Shown here piece after piece: positions 42,321 through 51,780 of a stretch of DNA of 64,000 nt. The position numbers and the translations under genes were made by a program. The notes under the pieces were generated by a model. It was not told the DNA's origin. It did no database searches and was given only the letters and a program-made list of their open reading frames with translations. Every line of letters begins with the position of its first letter. The stretch's first letter is position 1. Location of the stretch: assembly GCA_041821185.1 (NCBI GenBank), contig JBGUBD010000002.1:1-64000 (forward strand), in the 5' to 3' direction. This stretch comes from Phycisphaerales bacterium AB-hyl4 (lineage in GTDB: Bacteria > Planctomycetota > Phycisphaerae > Phycisphaerales > Phycisphaeraceae).

Positions 42321-44186
42321 ATGCCACGCATCGCCAGGGCACGAATACGGCTCAATCGGCTGATCACCGCAGTCGGGTTCCCGCGTGACTGGTTCCTGCT
42401 GCCGCTGGCGGCGGCGATCGGCGCGCTGGGGGGTGTGGTCGCCACCGCGTTTGACGGGCTGGTGCATGCATCGGGCGAGTTCTTTTTCGGACGGCTGGGC
42501 GGACGCGAGTTTCCACATTCGCAATGGCTGCTGCTGATGTTCCTGCCGGCGCTGGGCGGGCTGCTGGTGGGGTTGATTCAGCAGGTGCTCGCCCGGACGG
42601 GGCCGAGCCCCGGCGTGCCGGAGGTGATCGAATCCGTCGCGCGGCGGAAGGGCGAACTGCCGGCTCGCAGCGGGCTTTATAAGGCGGTCACGGCGTCGCT
42701 GACCATCGGCTCAGGCGGGTCGGCGGGGGTGGAGGGGCCCATCATTCACATCGGCTCGGTGCTCGGCTCGACCGTCGGGCGGGTGCTGCGCGTCGGTCGG
42801 CAGCATATGCACACGCTCGTCGGCTGCGGCGCGGCTGCGGGGATGGCGGGCATCTTCAACACGCCGATCGCCGGTGTGATGTTTGTGCTCGAAGTGCTGC
42901 TGCGCGACTTTTCGGTCAAGACGTTTATCCCCATTGTGGTCGCGTCGGTGTTCGGCACGGCAGTGGCGCAGGCGATGCTCCAGCATCATGGCGGGGTGTT
43001 CATGTTGCCTGGGACGATGCAGGACTACGAATTCGCGCTCAGCGAATTGTGGGCTTACGCGCTGCTGGGTGTGCTGTGCGGGCTGCTGGGGGTGGCATTT
43101 TCGTTGCTGTTGCGCACCAGCGAGCAAGCGTTTGCGCTGGTGCCGGGGCCACGGTTTGCGATGCCGGCGCTGGGCGGGCTGCTGCTGGGGGTGATGGGGA
43201 TCGTATTCGTGCTGGCGGGGTTGCAGATCGTGCCGCATTACGAGCCGCCTGCCTTTTTCGCGGGCGGGTATCCGGTGATCGAGGGGTTGCTCAACCCGCG
43301 TTCGTATCCGGATGCGACGGACGCAGCGTTGATCGAGGGGATGACCGACGTCGGCCGGGCGCTGCCGGTGGCGAGCGTGTCGGTGCTGGTGCTGCTGACG
43401 GTGCTGGCGTTCAAGCTGGTGGGTACTTGCCTGACGCTCGGCTCGGGCGGGGCGGGGGGCGTGTTCGGCCCGAGCCTGTTCATGGGCGCGACGCTGGGGG
43501 CGACGTTCGGCCTCGTGCTGGAATGGATGAACATCTTCCCCGGTGCGACGCCGGCCACCTATGCGCTCGCGGGCATGGCGGGCGTGCTCGCGGCGACGAT
43601 CCACGCGCCGCTGACCGCCTTCCTGCTCGTATTCGAGCTGACGCAGGACTATCGGCTGATCCTGCCGATGATGCTTGTGTCCATTTTCGCTGTTACGACT
43701 TCGCAGTTGATTGTGCGCGACTCGATCTACGCCCGCTGGCTGCGGCGGCGCGGCATTCGCATCGGCACATACTCCGATCAGACGTTGTTGCGCCGGATCA
43801 CGGCGGCGCAAGTGCCGTGGATGCCAGCGGTCGTGGTTTCGCCGGGCGACCCGGTGCAGCGGCTGGTGACGCTGATCGAGCAGTACGCCGCGGCGGACTA
43901 CGTGGTCTGCGATGAGAATGACGAGTACGTGGGCATGGTCGTCGGTGAAGATCTGCGCATGACATTGGTGCAGCGCGAGGCGATACCGCTGATGATCGTG
44001 GGCGAGTTGATGCGGACGAACCTGCCGACGGTGGCGCGTGATGAGCCGTTGGACATGGTGCTGGACAAGTTCAGCCGACATGATGTTTCGAGCCTGCCGG
44101 TGGTGGATGAGAATTTGAAGGTGAAGGGGGTGATCACCCGGTCGCGTCTGATGCGGCAGTACCAGCGGGCGTTGGAGGAGGCGTAG
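42321..44186 (+). CDS. ClC-family chloride/anion transporter with C-terminal CBS pair
   Basis: A 621-residue protein: a ClC membrane core (about residues 25-460) and two CBS domains (about 485-620) that usually sense nucleotides. The gating glutamate is E138 in GSAGVEGP. The filter segment is SPGVP at 96-100, with Pro where the chloride-binding Ser of model ClC proteins sits. At 190-192 LEV replaces the EE pair, so the internal proton glutamate is Val, as in animal ClC channels. The third filter segment is GGVFGPSLF. ATG 42321 gives a short N terminus; the TTG at 42306 is less likely. Which anion it carries, and whether it exchanges protons, cannot be told from sequence alone. Confidence 0.92.
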   Translation: MPRIARARIRLNRLITAVGFPRDWFLLPLAAAIGALGGVVATAFDGLVHASGEFFFGRLGGREFPHSQWLLLMFLPALGGLLVGLIQQVLARTGPSPGVPEVIESVARRKGELPARSGLYKAVTASLTIGSGGSAGVEGPIIHIGSVLGSTVGRVLRVGRQHMHTLVGCGAAAGMAGIFNTPIAGVMFVLEVLLRDFSVKTFIPIVVASVFGTAVAQAMLQHHGGVFMLPGTMQDYEFALSELWAYALLGVLCGLLGVAFSLLLRTSEQAFALVPGPRFAMPALGGLLLGVMGIVFVLAGLQIVPHYEPPAFFAGGYPVIEGLLNPRSYPDATDAALIEGMTDVGRALPVASVSVLVLLTVLAFKLVGTCLTLGSGGAGGVFGPSLFMGATLGATFGLVLEWMNIFPGATPATYALAGMAGVLAATIHAPLTAFLLVFELTQDYRLILPMMLVSIFAVTTSQLIVRDSIYARWLRRRGIRIGTYSDQTLLRRITAAQVPWMPAVVVSPGDPVQRLVTLIEQYAAADYVVCDENDEYVGMVVGEDLRMTLVQREAIPLMIVGELMRTNLPTVARDEPLDMVLDKFSRHDVSSLPVVDENLKVKGVITRSRLMRQYQRALEEA

Positions 44187-44287
44187 GCGGTCGGCCGACG
44201 TTGGAGAAGCGGTAGCGTGTCACCGGGTGGCAGGTCGAGTAAGATTCCGGTTCGACGATCGACTGGCCGGGGCATTTGGAGTTGGTG

Positions 44288-44764
44288 ATGAGACGATGGA
44301 TCGGTGGCATGATGTTGCTGACGTTGGCGTTGGTGTGGCTGGGCGGCTGCCAGACGGTGGCTGCGCCGGAGACGGAGGTGCAGTCGGTGGCGGTGACGCA
44401 GCAGACCGGCGAGGGCGCTCGTCTGGAGGTGTTGGTGCTGGTGCATAACCGCAACGATTTTGCGCTGCCCGTGCGGTCGGCGTCGTATGACGTGCGGGTG
44501 AGCGGGCTGGGCCGGTTTTCGTTTACCGACGAGCCGCCGGTCACGCTGCCGCCGAACGACAGCCAGTCGATTCTGCTCGCGGCGGCGTATACGGCGGACC
44601 CGGACGCGGTTGAGATTGATCACGCCAGTGCGGTGCGGATCTCCGGCCGACTGTGGTATCAGCCGCCGGGCGATTTCCGCGAGTTGTTGACCGAATATCA
44701 CTTTCCGCTGCCGAGTGTGACGTTCGGCCAGCGTGCGACGTTGGACGAATTGACCGGCGAGTGA
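44288..44764 (+). CDS. LEA14-like (WHy-domain) lipoprotein
   Basis: A 158-residue exported protein. The signal peptide ends in a lipobox (WLGGC). The mature part fits the beta-sandwich of the desiccation-related LEA14/WHy family: ARLEVLVLVHNRNDFALPVRSASYDVRVSG, then PPVTLPPNDSQSILLAA and a final VRISGRLWYQPPG strand. ATG 44288 has GGAG seven bases upstream. Family members in other bacteria relate to desiccation or osmotic stress; the function here is inferred from the fold. Confidence 0.7.
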   Translation: MRRWIGGMMLLTLALVWLGGCQTVAAPETEVQSVAVTQQTGEGARLEVLVLVHNRNDFALPVRSASYDVRVSGLGRFSFTDEPPVTLPPNDSQSILLAAAYTADPDAVEIDHASAVRISGRLWYQPPGDFRELLTEYHFPLPSVTFGQRATLDELTGE

Positions 44765-44810
44765 TCAGCGAGAGCCCTCGGCTGATCCAGTGCATTTCGA
44801 GCAGGGCCCC

Positions 44811-46511
44811 ATGCACGGCTTTCACGAACGACGTTATCTGATTCCCTTCCGCGCGACGCTGCTGCCGCAGATCTTTACCGATGTGCTGGTCATCGGCACG
44901 GGGGTGGCGGGCATGCGGGCGGCGCTGTCGGCTGCGGGCGAGCCGAGCGACGGCAAGCCGGCGGACGACGGGCCGGAGGTGATCATCGTCGGCAAGGGGC
45001 CGTTGCAGAAATCGAGCACATACTGGGCGCAGGGCGGCATCGCGGCGGTGCTCGACGCGGATGACAGCATTGATGAGCACGTCAGCGATACGCTCGTGGC
45101 GGGCGCGGGGCTTTGCGACGCCGCGGTCGTGCGGTCGGTCGTTGAGGCCGGGCCAAGGTGTGTCAACGAACTGATCGATTGGGGCATGCCGTTCGATCGG
45201 TCGGATGATGCGCTGGCGTTCGGGCGGGAAGGCGGGCATAGTCGATTTCGTGTGCTGCACAGCGACGGCGACGCGACGGGCAAGGCGCTGGCGTTGACGC
45301 TGGCGGCGCAGACGCGTGCCCAGCCGCGCATCCGCCACTTTGAAGAGTGTTTCGTGCTCGATCTGATTACCACGGAATCGCACGACGGCGGTGCGGGGCC
45401 GACGCAATGCCTGGGCGTGATCACGCATCACCCGCGCTACGGCTTGCAGGTGATCTGGGCGCAGGCGACCATCCTCGCCAGCGGCGGTTGCGGGCAGGTG
45501 TTTCGCGAGTCGACCAACCCCGGTGTCGCGACGGGCGACGGCCTGGCGATGGCCAGCCGAGCCGGGGCCGAGTTGATGGACCTGCCGTTCATGCAGTTTC
45601 ACCCGACGACGCTCTACGTCGCGGGCGCGAGCCGATCGCTGATCACCGAAGCGGTACGCGGCGAGGGGGCGCACCTGATCGACCGCCACGGCCAGCGGTT
45701 CATGTTCGACTACGACGAGCGCGGCGAACTGGCGCCGCGCGACATTGTCTCCCGCGCAATCCTCCAGCAGATGGGCAAGACCGGGCATACGCATGTCTAC
45801 CTCGACGTCCGCCACCTCGGTCGCGAGCGTTTCGGCCAGCGTTTTCCCGGCATCGCGAAGCTGTTGGAGAAGTTTGATATTGATCCCGGTACGACGCCCG
45901 TGCCGGTGCATCCGTCGGCGCACTACATGATCGGCGGCGTGCGGACGGACGCGGTCGGCAGAACGTCGATCCCCGGCCTGTACGCGGCGGGCGAGGTGGC
46001 GTGCACCGGATTGCATGGGGCGAATCGGCTGGCGTCCAACAGCCTGCTGGAGGGGCTGGTGTTCGGGGCGCTGGCGGGGCGGGATGCACGGGCGCAACTG
46101 GTGGGGAATGGTCGATCGCCGCACAAGATTGTGGCGGACATTCGGCCGTCGGATCGCAGCGAGCTGGACCTCGCGGACGTGCGGTCGAGCCTGCGGAGCG
46201 TGATGTGGCGGCACGTGGGCATCGAGCGTGAGGGCGAACGGCTGGCGGAGGTGTCGGAGATGTTCGAGTTCTGGGCCCGCTACACGATGGACAAGATTTT
46301 CGACGACCGGGCCGGCTGGGAAGTGCAGAACATGCTCACCGTTGGCGCGTTGATGACCCGTGCGGCCCGCTGGCGTGAGGAAAGCCGGGGTACGCATTTT
46401 CGGGTGGACCATCCCGAGCCGAAGGAGGCGTTCCGTGTGCACGACGTCTGGCTGCGGGGCCGTGACGAGCCGACCACGCGCCCGGTGGCCGAGCCGACTG
46501 AGGCGGAGTGA
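44811..46511 (+). CDS. nadB: L-aspartate oxidase
   Basis: A 566-residue flavoprotein that oxidises aspartate to iminoaspartate for NAD synthesis. The FAD motif is DVLVIGTGVAGMRAAL, then STYWAQGGIAAVLDADDS, GHSRFRVLHSDGDATGKAL, the catalytic-site EAVRGEGAHLIDRHGQRFM, and PSAHYMIGGVRTD with GLHGANRLASNSLLEGLVFG. An insertion (SDGKPADDGPE) lengthens the first loop. ATG 44811 is preferred over GTG 44790 because AGCAGG precedes it. The substrate-binding Glu/Gln set shows NadB and not succinate dehydrogenase. nadA and nadC are elsewhere. Confidence 0.93.
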   Translation: MHGFHERRYLIPFRATLLPQIFTDVLVIGTGVAGMRAALSAAGEPSDGKPADDGPEVIIVGKGPLQKSSTYWAQGGIAAVLDADDSIDEHVSDTLVAGAGLCDAAVVRSVVEAGPRCVNELIDWGMPFDRSDDALAFGREGGHSRFRVLHSDGDATGKALALTLAAQTRAQPRIRHFEECFVLDLITTESHDGGAGPTQCLGVITHHPRYGLQVIWAQATILASGGCGQVFRESTNPGVATGDGLAMASRAGAELMDLPFMQFHPTTLYVAGASRSLITEAVRGEGAHLIDRHGQRFMFDYDERGELAPRDIVSRAILQQMGKTGHTHVYLDVRHLGRERFGQRFPGIAKLLEKFDIDPGTTPVPVHPSAHYMIGGVRTDAVGRTSIPGLYAAGEVACTGLHGANRLASNSLLEGLVFGALAGRDARAQLVGNGRSPHKIVADIRPSDRSELDLADVRSSLRSVMWRHVGIEREGERLAEVSEMFEFWARYTMDKIFDDRAGWEVQNMLTVGALMTRAARWREESRGTHFRVDHPEPKEAFRVHDVWLRGRDEPTTRPVAEPTEAE

Positions 46512-46596
46512 GGTTGGCGAAAGGGCGGGCGGGGCACTACAATCTTCCTTTTCGCAGGACGCCCATGCCGGGCTTTGAAGACGAAGGAGTGGCCTT

Positions 46597-46998
46597 GTGG
46601 CTGATCGATTCCATTGCACGCTGGTGACCCCGGAAGAGCAGCTTTTTGACGAAGCGGTTTCACACGTGAGCGTGCCGGCGTGGGACGGGCAGATCGGCCT
46701 GCTGGCCCGCCGGGCGCCGATGTTGGTGAAGCTCGGCTACGGGCCGTTGCAACTGGACCTGGCGGATGGCAAGTCGAAGACCTACTTCGTCGGCGGCGGG
46801 TTTGCGCAGATGAAAGGCGATCAACTGGTGATCCTCACCGACGAGGCGATGCCGGTCGAGGACGTGGACGCGAAAGAAGCCAAGGCCGCGCTGAACGAGG
46901 CGCTGGCACTGCGGGCCATCGGCGAAGAGTCGGCGGCGCGACGCGACCGCGACCTGGCCCGGGCACGTGGGATGATGGCAGTGGCGACTGGGAGCTGA
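46597..46998 (+). CDS. atpC: ATP synthase F1 epsilon subunit
   Basis: A 133-residue subunit. The beta-sandwich part has FHCTLVTPEEQLFDEAVSHVSVPAWDGQIGLLARRAPMLVKLGYGPL and YFVGGGFAQMKGDQLVILTDEA; the C-terminal hairpin helices are short. GTG 46597 has GGAG eight bases before it. It is unusual in standing alone: epsilon normally follows atpD, but nadB and mrdA are the neighbours here. A second copy with the main atp operon cannot be excluded. Confidence 0.9.
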   Translation: MADRFHCTLVTPEEQLFDEAVSHVSVPAWDGQIGLLARRAPMLVKLGYGPLQLDLADGKSKTYFVGGGFAQMKGDQLVILTDEAMPVEDVDAKEAKAALNEALALRAIGEESAARRDRDLARARGMMAVATGS

Positions 46999-47263
46999 TC
47001 CGAGCACGCGGGCAACGACGATCGTGGCACGCGGCTGAGGGATTTCGGGGGGGTAACGCACTGCGGGTTTGCCCTGCTGATGTGTGGACTTGAAGTGGGG
47101 ATGAGACGGACGGAGGCAGGATGTCGGGGGACTTGAGGCCGATTGGCGTATGCCGGTCGGCCTTGTGTGTTGGGTGGTCGAGCGAAAGACCGATAAACTG
47201 TCAGTCGGGCCAGCCATTGGAGGGCAGGCCCGCTTCCGACCGCGCCGCCACGGAGGGTTCGTC

Positions 47264-49507
47264 ATGCGTCGGCTATTGCGCAACTACATCCCGAGCATGT
47301 TTCACCGTCGGCTGCTGCTGTTGGTGGTGGTGGCGGTGGCGGTTGTCATCACGCTGACGGTGCAGACGGCGCGGCTGACGGTGGGCGAGGAGCACCAGCG
47401 GGCACGGGCGGCGGTGCAGTCGGCGCTGGAGCAGACGCAGTTCATCCCCACCGTGCGAGGGCGGGTGCTGGACCGTTACGGTCGTGTGCTGGCGGAGGAC
47501 GAGTCGGCCTATGACGTGGCGGTGAGCTATACGGTGATCGTCGGCGACTGGCCTTACCATGCGGGCCTGCGGGCGGCGCGGCAGGCGAACCGTCGCCAGT
47601 GGGCTGAAATGGGGCCCTCGGAGCGTGAAGCGCTCGGCCGGGAGTATCAGCGGCAGTTTGAAGAGCAGGTGGACATGCTCTGGCAGACGCTGGCGGGGCT
47701 GTCGGATGTCGATCGCGCGGAGTTGGAAGAGCGCAAGGACGGCATCCGCCGACGTGTGCAGCGCGAGGCGAGCTATCTCTGGGCCCGCTGGCATGAGCAG
47801 AAGCGTGCGGAACTGGGCGAGGACGTGCCGTTCAGCGAGGCGGTGCAGCCGATCCGGGCGCAGCGCCAGGCGCATCCGCTGTTGTTCGATGTCTCGCCAC
47901 ATGTGCGTGGCGTGGTGGAAAGTTTCATGGCCGAGGCGGGGCGCGACCCGGCTTTGCAGGTGTGGGGGCAGGTTGAGGTGCGTCGGCCGAACCATCGGCG
48001 GTATCCGATGGAAAGCATCACGGTGGAATATGACCGCTCGACGCTGCCGCAGGATCTTGCAGAAGAGACGACGGTGCAGATGACGGTCGAGGGCGTGGGC
48101 GTGCACCTGCTCGGGGCGATGCGCCCGGCGTGGCGGGAAGACTTCGCCCGGCGGCCGATGTTCAACACCGACGCGTACGGCCGACGGCAGATGGACCTCG
48201 GCGGCTATCGCGACGGCGACCGCATGGGCTCGTTCGGCATCGAGCGTTCGATGGAGGACATCTTGCGCGGCCTGCGAGGGCGAGCGACGCGTCGGCGCGA
48301 CACGGGGCATGAGCAGCGCATCGAGCCCGAGCCCGGCCGTGATGTTCGCATGACGATCGACATTCAATTGCAGGCCCGCGTGCAGGGATTGCTCTCGCCG
48401 GAGTACGGCCTGCTGCGCGTGCACGAATGGCACGGCGTGGAAGACGTGGATCGCGTTGAAGGTCAGCCGCGCATCGGCGACCCGCTCAATGCCACTGCCG
48501 TCGTGCTGGAGGTGCACAGCGGCGAGGTGCTTGCGGCGGTGGGCACGCCGGGCTTTACGCGAGACCAGCTACTCAATGACCCGCAAAGCGTGTGGAACGA
48601 TGGCGTGGAATATCGGTGGGTCAATCGTCCGATTGCCCGCCCGTACATGCCTGGTTCGACGCTGAAGACCATGATCCTTGCGGCGGCGTACACCGAGGGG
48701 TTGATCACGCCGCAGCAGACAATCGACTGCGAGTTCGGCCCGGGTCAGAACAATCGCTTTCTCCGCTGCTGGGTGCATAGCTTCGGTCGTGGGCACGGCC
48801 CGATGAACGGGGCACAATCGTTGCAGCACAGTTGCAACGTCTACTTTTATCGCATGGGCGACCGCCTCGGCACGCAGGGCACGTACGACTGGCTGTCGCG
48901 GTTCGGCGTCGGTCAGCGGACTGGCGCGGGCATTGTGGAAGAGGTGACAGGCAGCCTGCGATCGGCGGAGGACATGCGATATTCCGACCATGTGTTTCTC
49001 GGCATCGGACAGGGGCCGGTGGCGTGGACGGTGCTGCAGTCGGCGGCGGCTTATGCGGCGCTCGGGCGTGACGGCGAGTACATTCGGCCGACGTTTATCG
49101 CCGACCCGTCTGATGCGCGGCCCGACCAGCGGCCTGTCAGTTTGGGCATCGCTCGGCCGTACTTGCGTTCGATCCTCGACGGCCTGGAGCGTGCCGCTAG
49201 TGAACGCGGGGGCACGGTCTACCTGCTGCCCGACAACGAGCGCATTTTCAATGTCGAGGGCGTTCGCATTCTCGCCAAGTCCGGCACGGCCCAGACGCAG
49301 CCCAGCCGACTGGAAGACCCGGATGGCAACATCAGCCATCGACGTGGCAATCATGCGTGGACGATTGCGCTTGTGCAGCCGGAGGGGGACACGTATCCGA
49401 CGCATGTGGTGTCGGTGGTGGTCGAGCACGGCGGCAGCGGCGGCCGCGTAGCCGGGCCGGTGGTGAACCAGATAGTGCATGCACTGCGGACGGAGGGGTA
49501 TTTTTAG
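47264..49507 (+). CDS. mrdA: Penicillin-binding protein 2 (peptidoglycan transpeptidase)
   Basis: A 747-residue class B PBP for side-wall synthesis. One N-terminal membrane helix (residues 15-33) precedes the pedestal domain with RGRVLDRYGRVLAEDES. Transpeptidase motifs are S465-TLK-468, S523-CN-525 and K672-SGT. The pedestal has a large inserted region (about residues 95-260), so the protein is longer than the typical 600-650 residues. ATG 47264 follows a good GGAGG. rodA comes next, the usual partner glycosyltransferase, so the two form an elongasome unit. Confidence 0.92.
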   Translation: MRRLLRNYIPSMFHRRLLLLVVVAVAVVITLTVQTARLTVGEEHQRARAAVQSALEQTQFIPTVRGRVLDRYGRVLAEDESAYDVAVSYTVIVGDWPYHAGLRAARQANRRQWAEMGPSEREALGREYQRQFEEQVDMLWQTLAGLSDVDRAELEERKDGIRRRVQREASYLWARWHEQKRAELGEDVPFSEAVQPIRAQRQAHPLLFDVSPHVRGVVESFMAEAGRDPALQVWGQVEVRRPNHRRYPMESITVEYDRSTLPQDLAEETTVQMTVEGVGVHLLGAMRPAWREDFARRPMFNTDAYGRRQMDLGGYRDGDRMGSFGIERSMEDILRGLRGRATRRRDTGHEQRIEPEPGRDVRMTIDIQLQARVQGLLSPEYGLLRVHEWHGVEDVDRVEGQPRIGDPLNATAVVLEVHSGEVLAAVGTPGFTRDQLLNDPQSVWNDGVEYRWVNRPIARPYMPGSTLKTMILAAAYTEGLITPQQTIDCEFGPGQNNRFLRCWVHSFGRGHGPMNGAQSLQHSCNVYFYRMGDRLGTQGTYDWLSRFGVGQRTGAGIVEEVTGSLRSAEDMRYSDHVFLGIGQGPVAWTVLQSAAAYAALGRDGEYIRPTFIADPSDARPDQRPVSLGIARPYLRSILDGLERAASERGGTVYLLPDNERIFNVEGVRILAKSGTAQTQPSRLEDPDGNISHRRGNHAWTIALVQPEGDTYPTHVVSVVVEHGGSGGRVAGPVVNQIVHALRTEGYF

Positions 49508-49514
49508 TTAAGTT

Positions 49515-49577
49515 AGCCTCGAAGCGCAGCGGAGCGCGGCCATGTGCGCGTGAGGTTACGTCCGCGCTCCGCGGCTA
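49515..49577. repeat. REP-like palindrome TTAGCC...GGCTAA, copy F
   Basis: TTAGCCTCGAAGCGCAGC then GCGGAGCGCGG, with CCGCGCTCCGC and GGCTAA on the other side. It separates mrdA and rodA and shares its words with copy E at 39916. Confidence 0.7.
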
Positions 49578-49590
49578 ATGTCGAGATGAT

Positions 49591-50784
49591 ATGGATTGGG
49601 TCCTTGAACAACTTCGGCTGATGCTTCGCCCGCATGCCGGGTGGTACGGGTTTATCGCTGCGCTGGGGTTGACCTTATTCGGCGTGCTGGCGATCGACAC
49701 GGTACAGCCGCACTATGCGGTGTCGCAGGCGCAGCGCTGGCTGCCGATCGCGCTACTGGCGATGGCGGTTTGTATGATCCCTCGGCCGCGGTTTATCGGG
49801 GAGCATTCTTACATCCTCGCGGCGATTGCGATTGTGTTCATGCTTGTGCTGATCGTGCCCGGCCTGCCCCGGTCGATCGTGCCGGTGATCAACGGGGCTC
49901 GGCGGTGGATCGACTTTCAGTTTTTGTTGTTTCAGCCGTCGGAACTGGCGAAGATCGCGTTCGTGCTGGCGTTGGCGTGGTACCTGCGGTATCGAAACAA
50001 CTATCGCACGTTTCGTGGTCTGCTGATTCCGTTCGTGATTACGATGATGCCGGTGGCGCTGTTGCTGAAGCAGCCGGACCTTGGCACGGCGATGGTGTTC
50101 GTGCCGACGCTGTGCGTGATGATGGTGGCGGCGGGGGCGAAGTTGCGGCATCTTTCGTCGTTGATCGCCATCGGCCTGGTGCTGGTAGGAGTGAACGTGG
50201 CGATTGTGGCGTTCGATGCGCCGCAGTCGATGCGGTTGCTCAAGCCGCACCAGGAAGCACGCATCGCCGCGATGCTCTGGCCGGAGCGGCATCGCGACCG
50301 CGAGGGGTATCAGCAGCAGGTGGCGATCACGATCGTCGGCTCGGGCGGCGTGCGCGGCGTGGGGGGCGAACAGTCGGCCACGCTGCTGCGGTTCAACCAT
50401 CTGCCGGAGAACCACAACGACATGATCTTCGCGATCATCGTCAACCGTTGGGGGCTGATCGGCGGCGTGGCAGTGATGGGGCTTTATATCGTACTGGTCA
50501 GTTCGTTCTTCCTTGTTGCGGCGCGTTCGAAGGACCCGTTTGCGCGCCTGGTCTGCGTGGGGTTCGGGGGGATGATGTTCATCCAGGCGGCGATCAATAT
50601 CGGCGTGACGGTGGGGTTGCTGCCGATCACGGGGATCACGCTGCCGTTCGTTTCGTATGGCGGATCGAGCCTGGTGGCGGCGTTTGTGATGGTGGGGCTG
50701 ATGCTGAATTTCGCGTCGCGTCGGCCGCAGATCATGGCCCGGCCGAGTTTCGAGTTCGACCGCGCGGAGGCGGCGGCGGAGTAG
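49591..50784 (+). CDS. rodA: Rod-shape-determining peptidoglycan glycosyltransferase RodA
   Basis: A 397-residue SEDS protein with about ten membrane helices. Family segments are NGARRWIDFQFLLFQPSELAKIAFVLALA, LLKQPDLGTAMVFVPTL, and near the end LPENHNDMIFAIIVNRWGLIGG and GLLPITGITLPFVSYGGSSLVA. SEDS enzymes polymerise lipid II glycans with a class B PBP; mrdA is directly upstream. A rod or elongated growth mode is the likely use. Confidence 0.93.
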   Translation: MDWVLEQLRLMLRPHAGWYGFIAALGLTLFGVLAIDTVQPHYAVSQAQRWLPIALLAMAVCMIPRPRFIGEHSYILAAIAIVFMLVLIVPGLPRSIVPVINGARRWIDFQFLLFQPSELAKIAFVLALAWYLRYRNNYRTFRGLLIPFVITMMPVALLLKQPDLGTAMVFVPTLCVMMVAAGAKLRHLSSLIAIGLVLVGVNVAIVAFDAPQSMRLLKPHQEARIAAMLWPERHRDREGYQQQVAITIVGSGGVRGVGGEQSATLLRFNHLPENHNDMIFAIIVNRWGLIGGVAVMGLYIVLVSSFFLVAARSKDPFARLVCVGFGGMMFIQAAINIGVTVGLLPITGITLPFVSYGGSSLVAAFVMVGLMLNFASRRPQIMARPSFEFDRAEAAAE

Positions 50785-50877
50785 ACCGCTGGCGAAGTGA
50801 AGCCAATGGTTTTGCCGCATCGGTATGCGATGCGTGATTGATCCGCGGTATGCTGTGGGCGGGTTTGTGAAGCCGAC

Positions 50878-51678
50878 GTGTTGTTGAATGACTCCCTGTT
50901 GCTGTTGATGCTTGCTGCGGATCGCCCGGTGTTGACGGCACCGGGGCGTGTGGATGTGGCGTTGGTGATTGGCGTGGCGGGGTTGATCGCGGGGGGCGTG
51001 GTGGGTTGGGTGGCGTTGCGCCGACGCCGACGTCAGCAGGCCGACCTTGCGGAACTGGCCAGCGAGCATGGCTTTTCCCATGTGCGCGACGCCGAGTCGT
51101 TGCTGGCGATTCAGGCCGCGATGGACACGGTGTTCGGCGAAGGGGCCGTGCTGCTGACAGCGATGCGCAAGCAGGTCAACGGCTTGACGCTGGAAGTGGT
51201 TCATTACCGCTTCCCGATGTATCGCGTGGAGCGCACCGGCGAATGGGATGCGCGTCATCAGGAAGCGGACGACCGGATGATCACGCTCGTTCGCGACTTT
51301 GATGCGCCGCTACCAACGTTTCGCCTCATGCCCAACAACTGGGTGCTTAACACCATCGGCGGCAAGCGGCGGAATGTGTTCATCAACGTCGAGCCGTTCG
51401 GCTGGCGGAACTACGTGTTCGGCACGGAACGCGACCATATTCGGTTCATCTTCCCCGGTGAGATCCAGCATCTGCTGCGACAGAACAAGCACCTGGCCAT
51501 CGACAGCCGACGCGACCTGCTGGCGTTCTACCATCTTGACGAGGCCTGGCTGCCCGGTAATTTTGAGCAGTTCGCCGACCAGTGTCTGACGATCGCCACG
51601 ACGCTGAACGAGCGTTGCCAGGCATGGGAGACGGGGGAGAAGGACCGGGTGGTGTACGACGTGTTCGGGCCGTACTGA
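50878..51678 (+). CDS. Hypothetical single-pass membrane protein
   Basis: A 266-residue protein. A membrane helix near residues 25-46 is followed by a basic RRRRRQQ and a cytoplasmic domain of about 215 residues. Conserved-looking parts are YRFPMYRVERTG, FRLMPNNWVLNTIGGKRRNVFI and WRNYVFGTERDHIRFIFPG. No catalytic motif was seen. GTG 50878 begins the frame. The layout is like DUF-type proteins with a single N-terminal helix and a folded cytosolic domain, but no family could be named. Confidence 0.6.
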   Translation: MLLNDSLLLLMLAADRPVLTAPGRVDVALVIGVAGLIAGGVVGWVALRRRRRQQADLAELASEHGFSHVRDAESLLAIQAAMDTVFGEGAVLLTAMRKQVNGLTLEVVHYRFPMYRVERTGEWDARHQEADDRMITLVRDFDAPLPTFRLMPNNWVLNTIGGKRRNVFINVEPFGWRNYVFGTERDHIRFIFPGEIQHLLRQNKHLAIDSRRDLLAFYHLDEAWLPGNFEQFADQCLTIATTLNERCQAWETGEKDRVVYDVFGPY

Positions 51679-51780
51679 CCGCTGCGGAATCTTGACGGGG
51701 CCGGGCGGGCTACTTATAAAAAATGGTTTGACCTGGACGAGAATATCACTCCGGACGGCCTTTTTACAAGGGGAAATCGA

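Noticed and set aside
44541..46619. 692-codon open frame opposite nadB
   Set aside because: Shadow of nadB; Arg/His/Pro-rich and without known motifs.
49753..51258. 501-codon open frame opposite rodA
   Set aside because: His/Arg/Gln-rich shadow of a gene with clear SEDS motifs.
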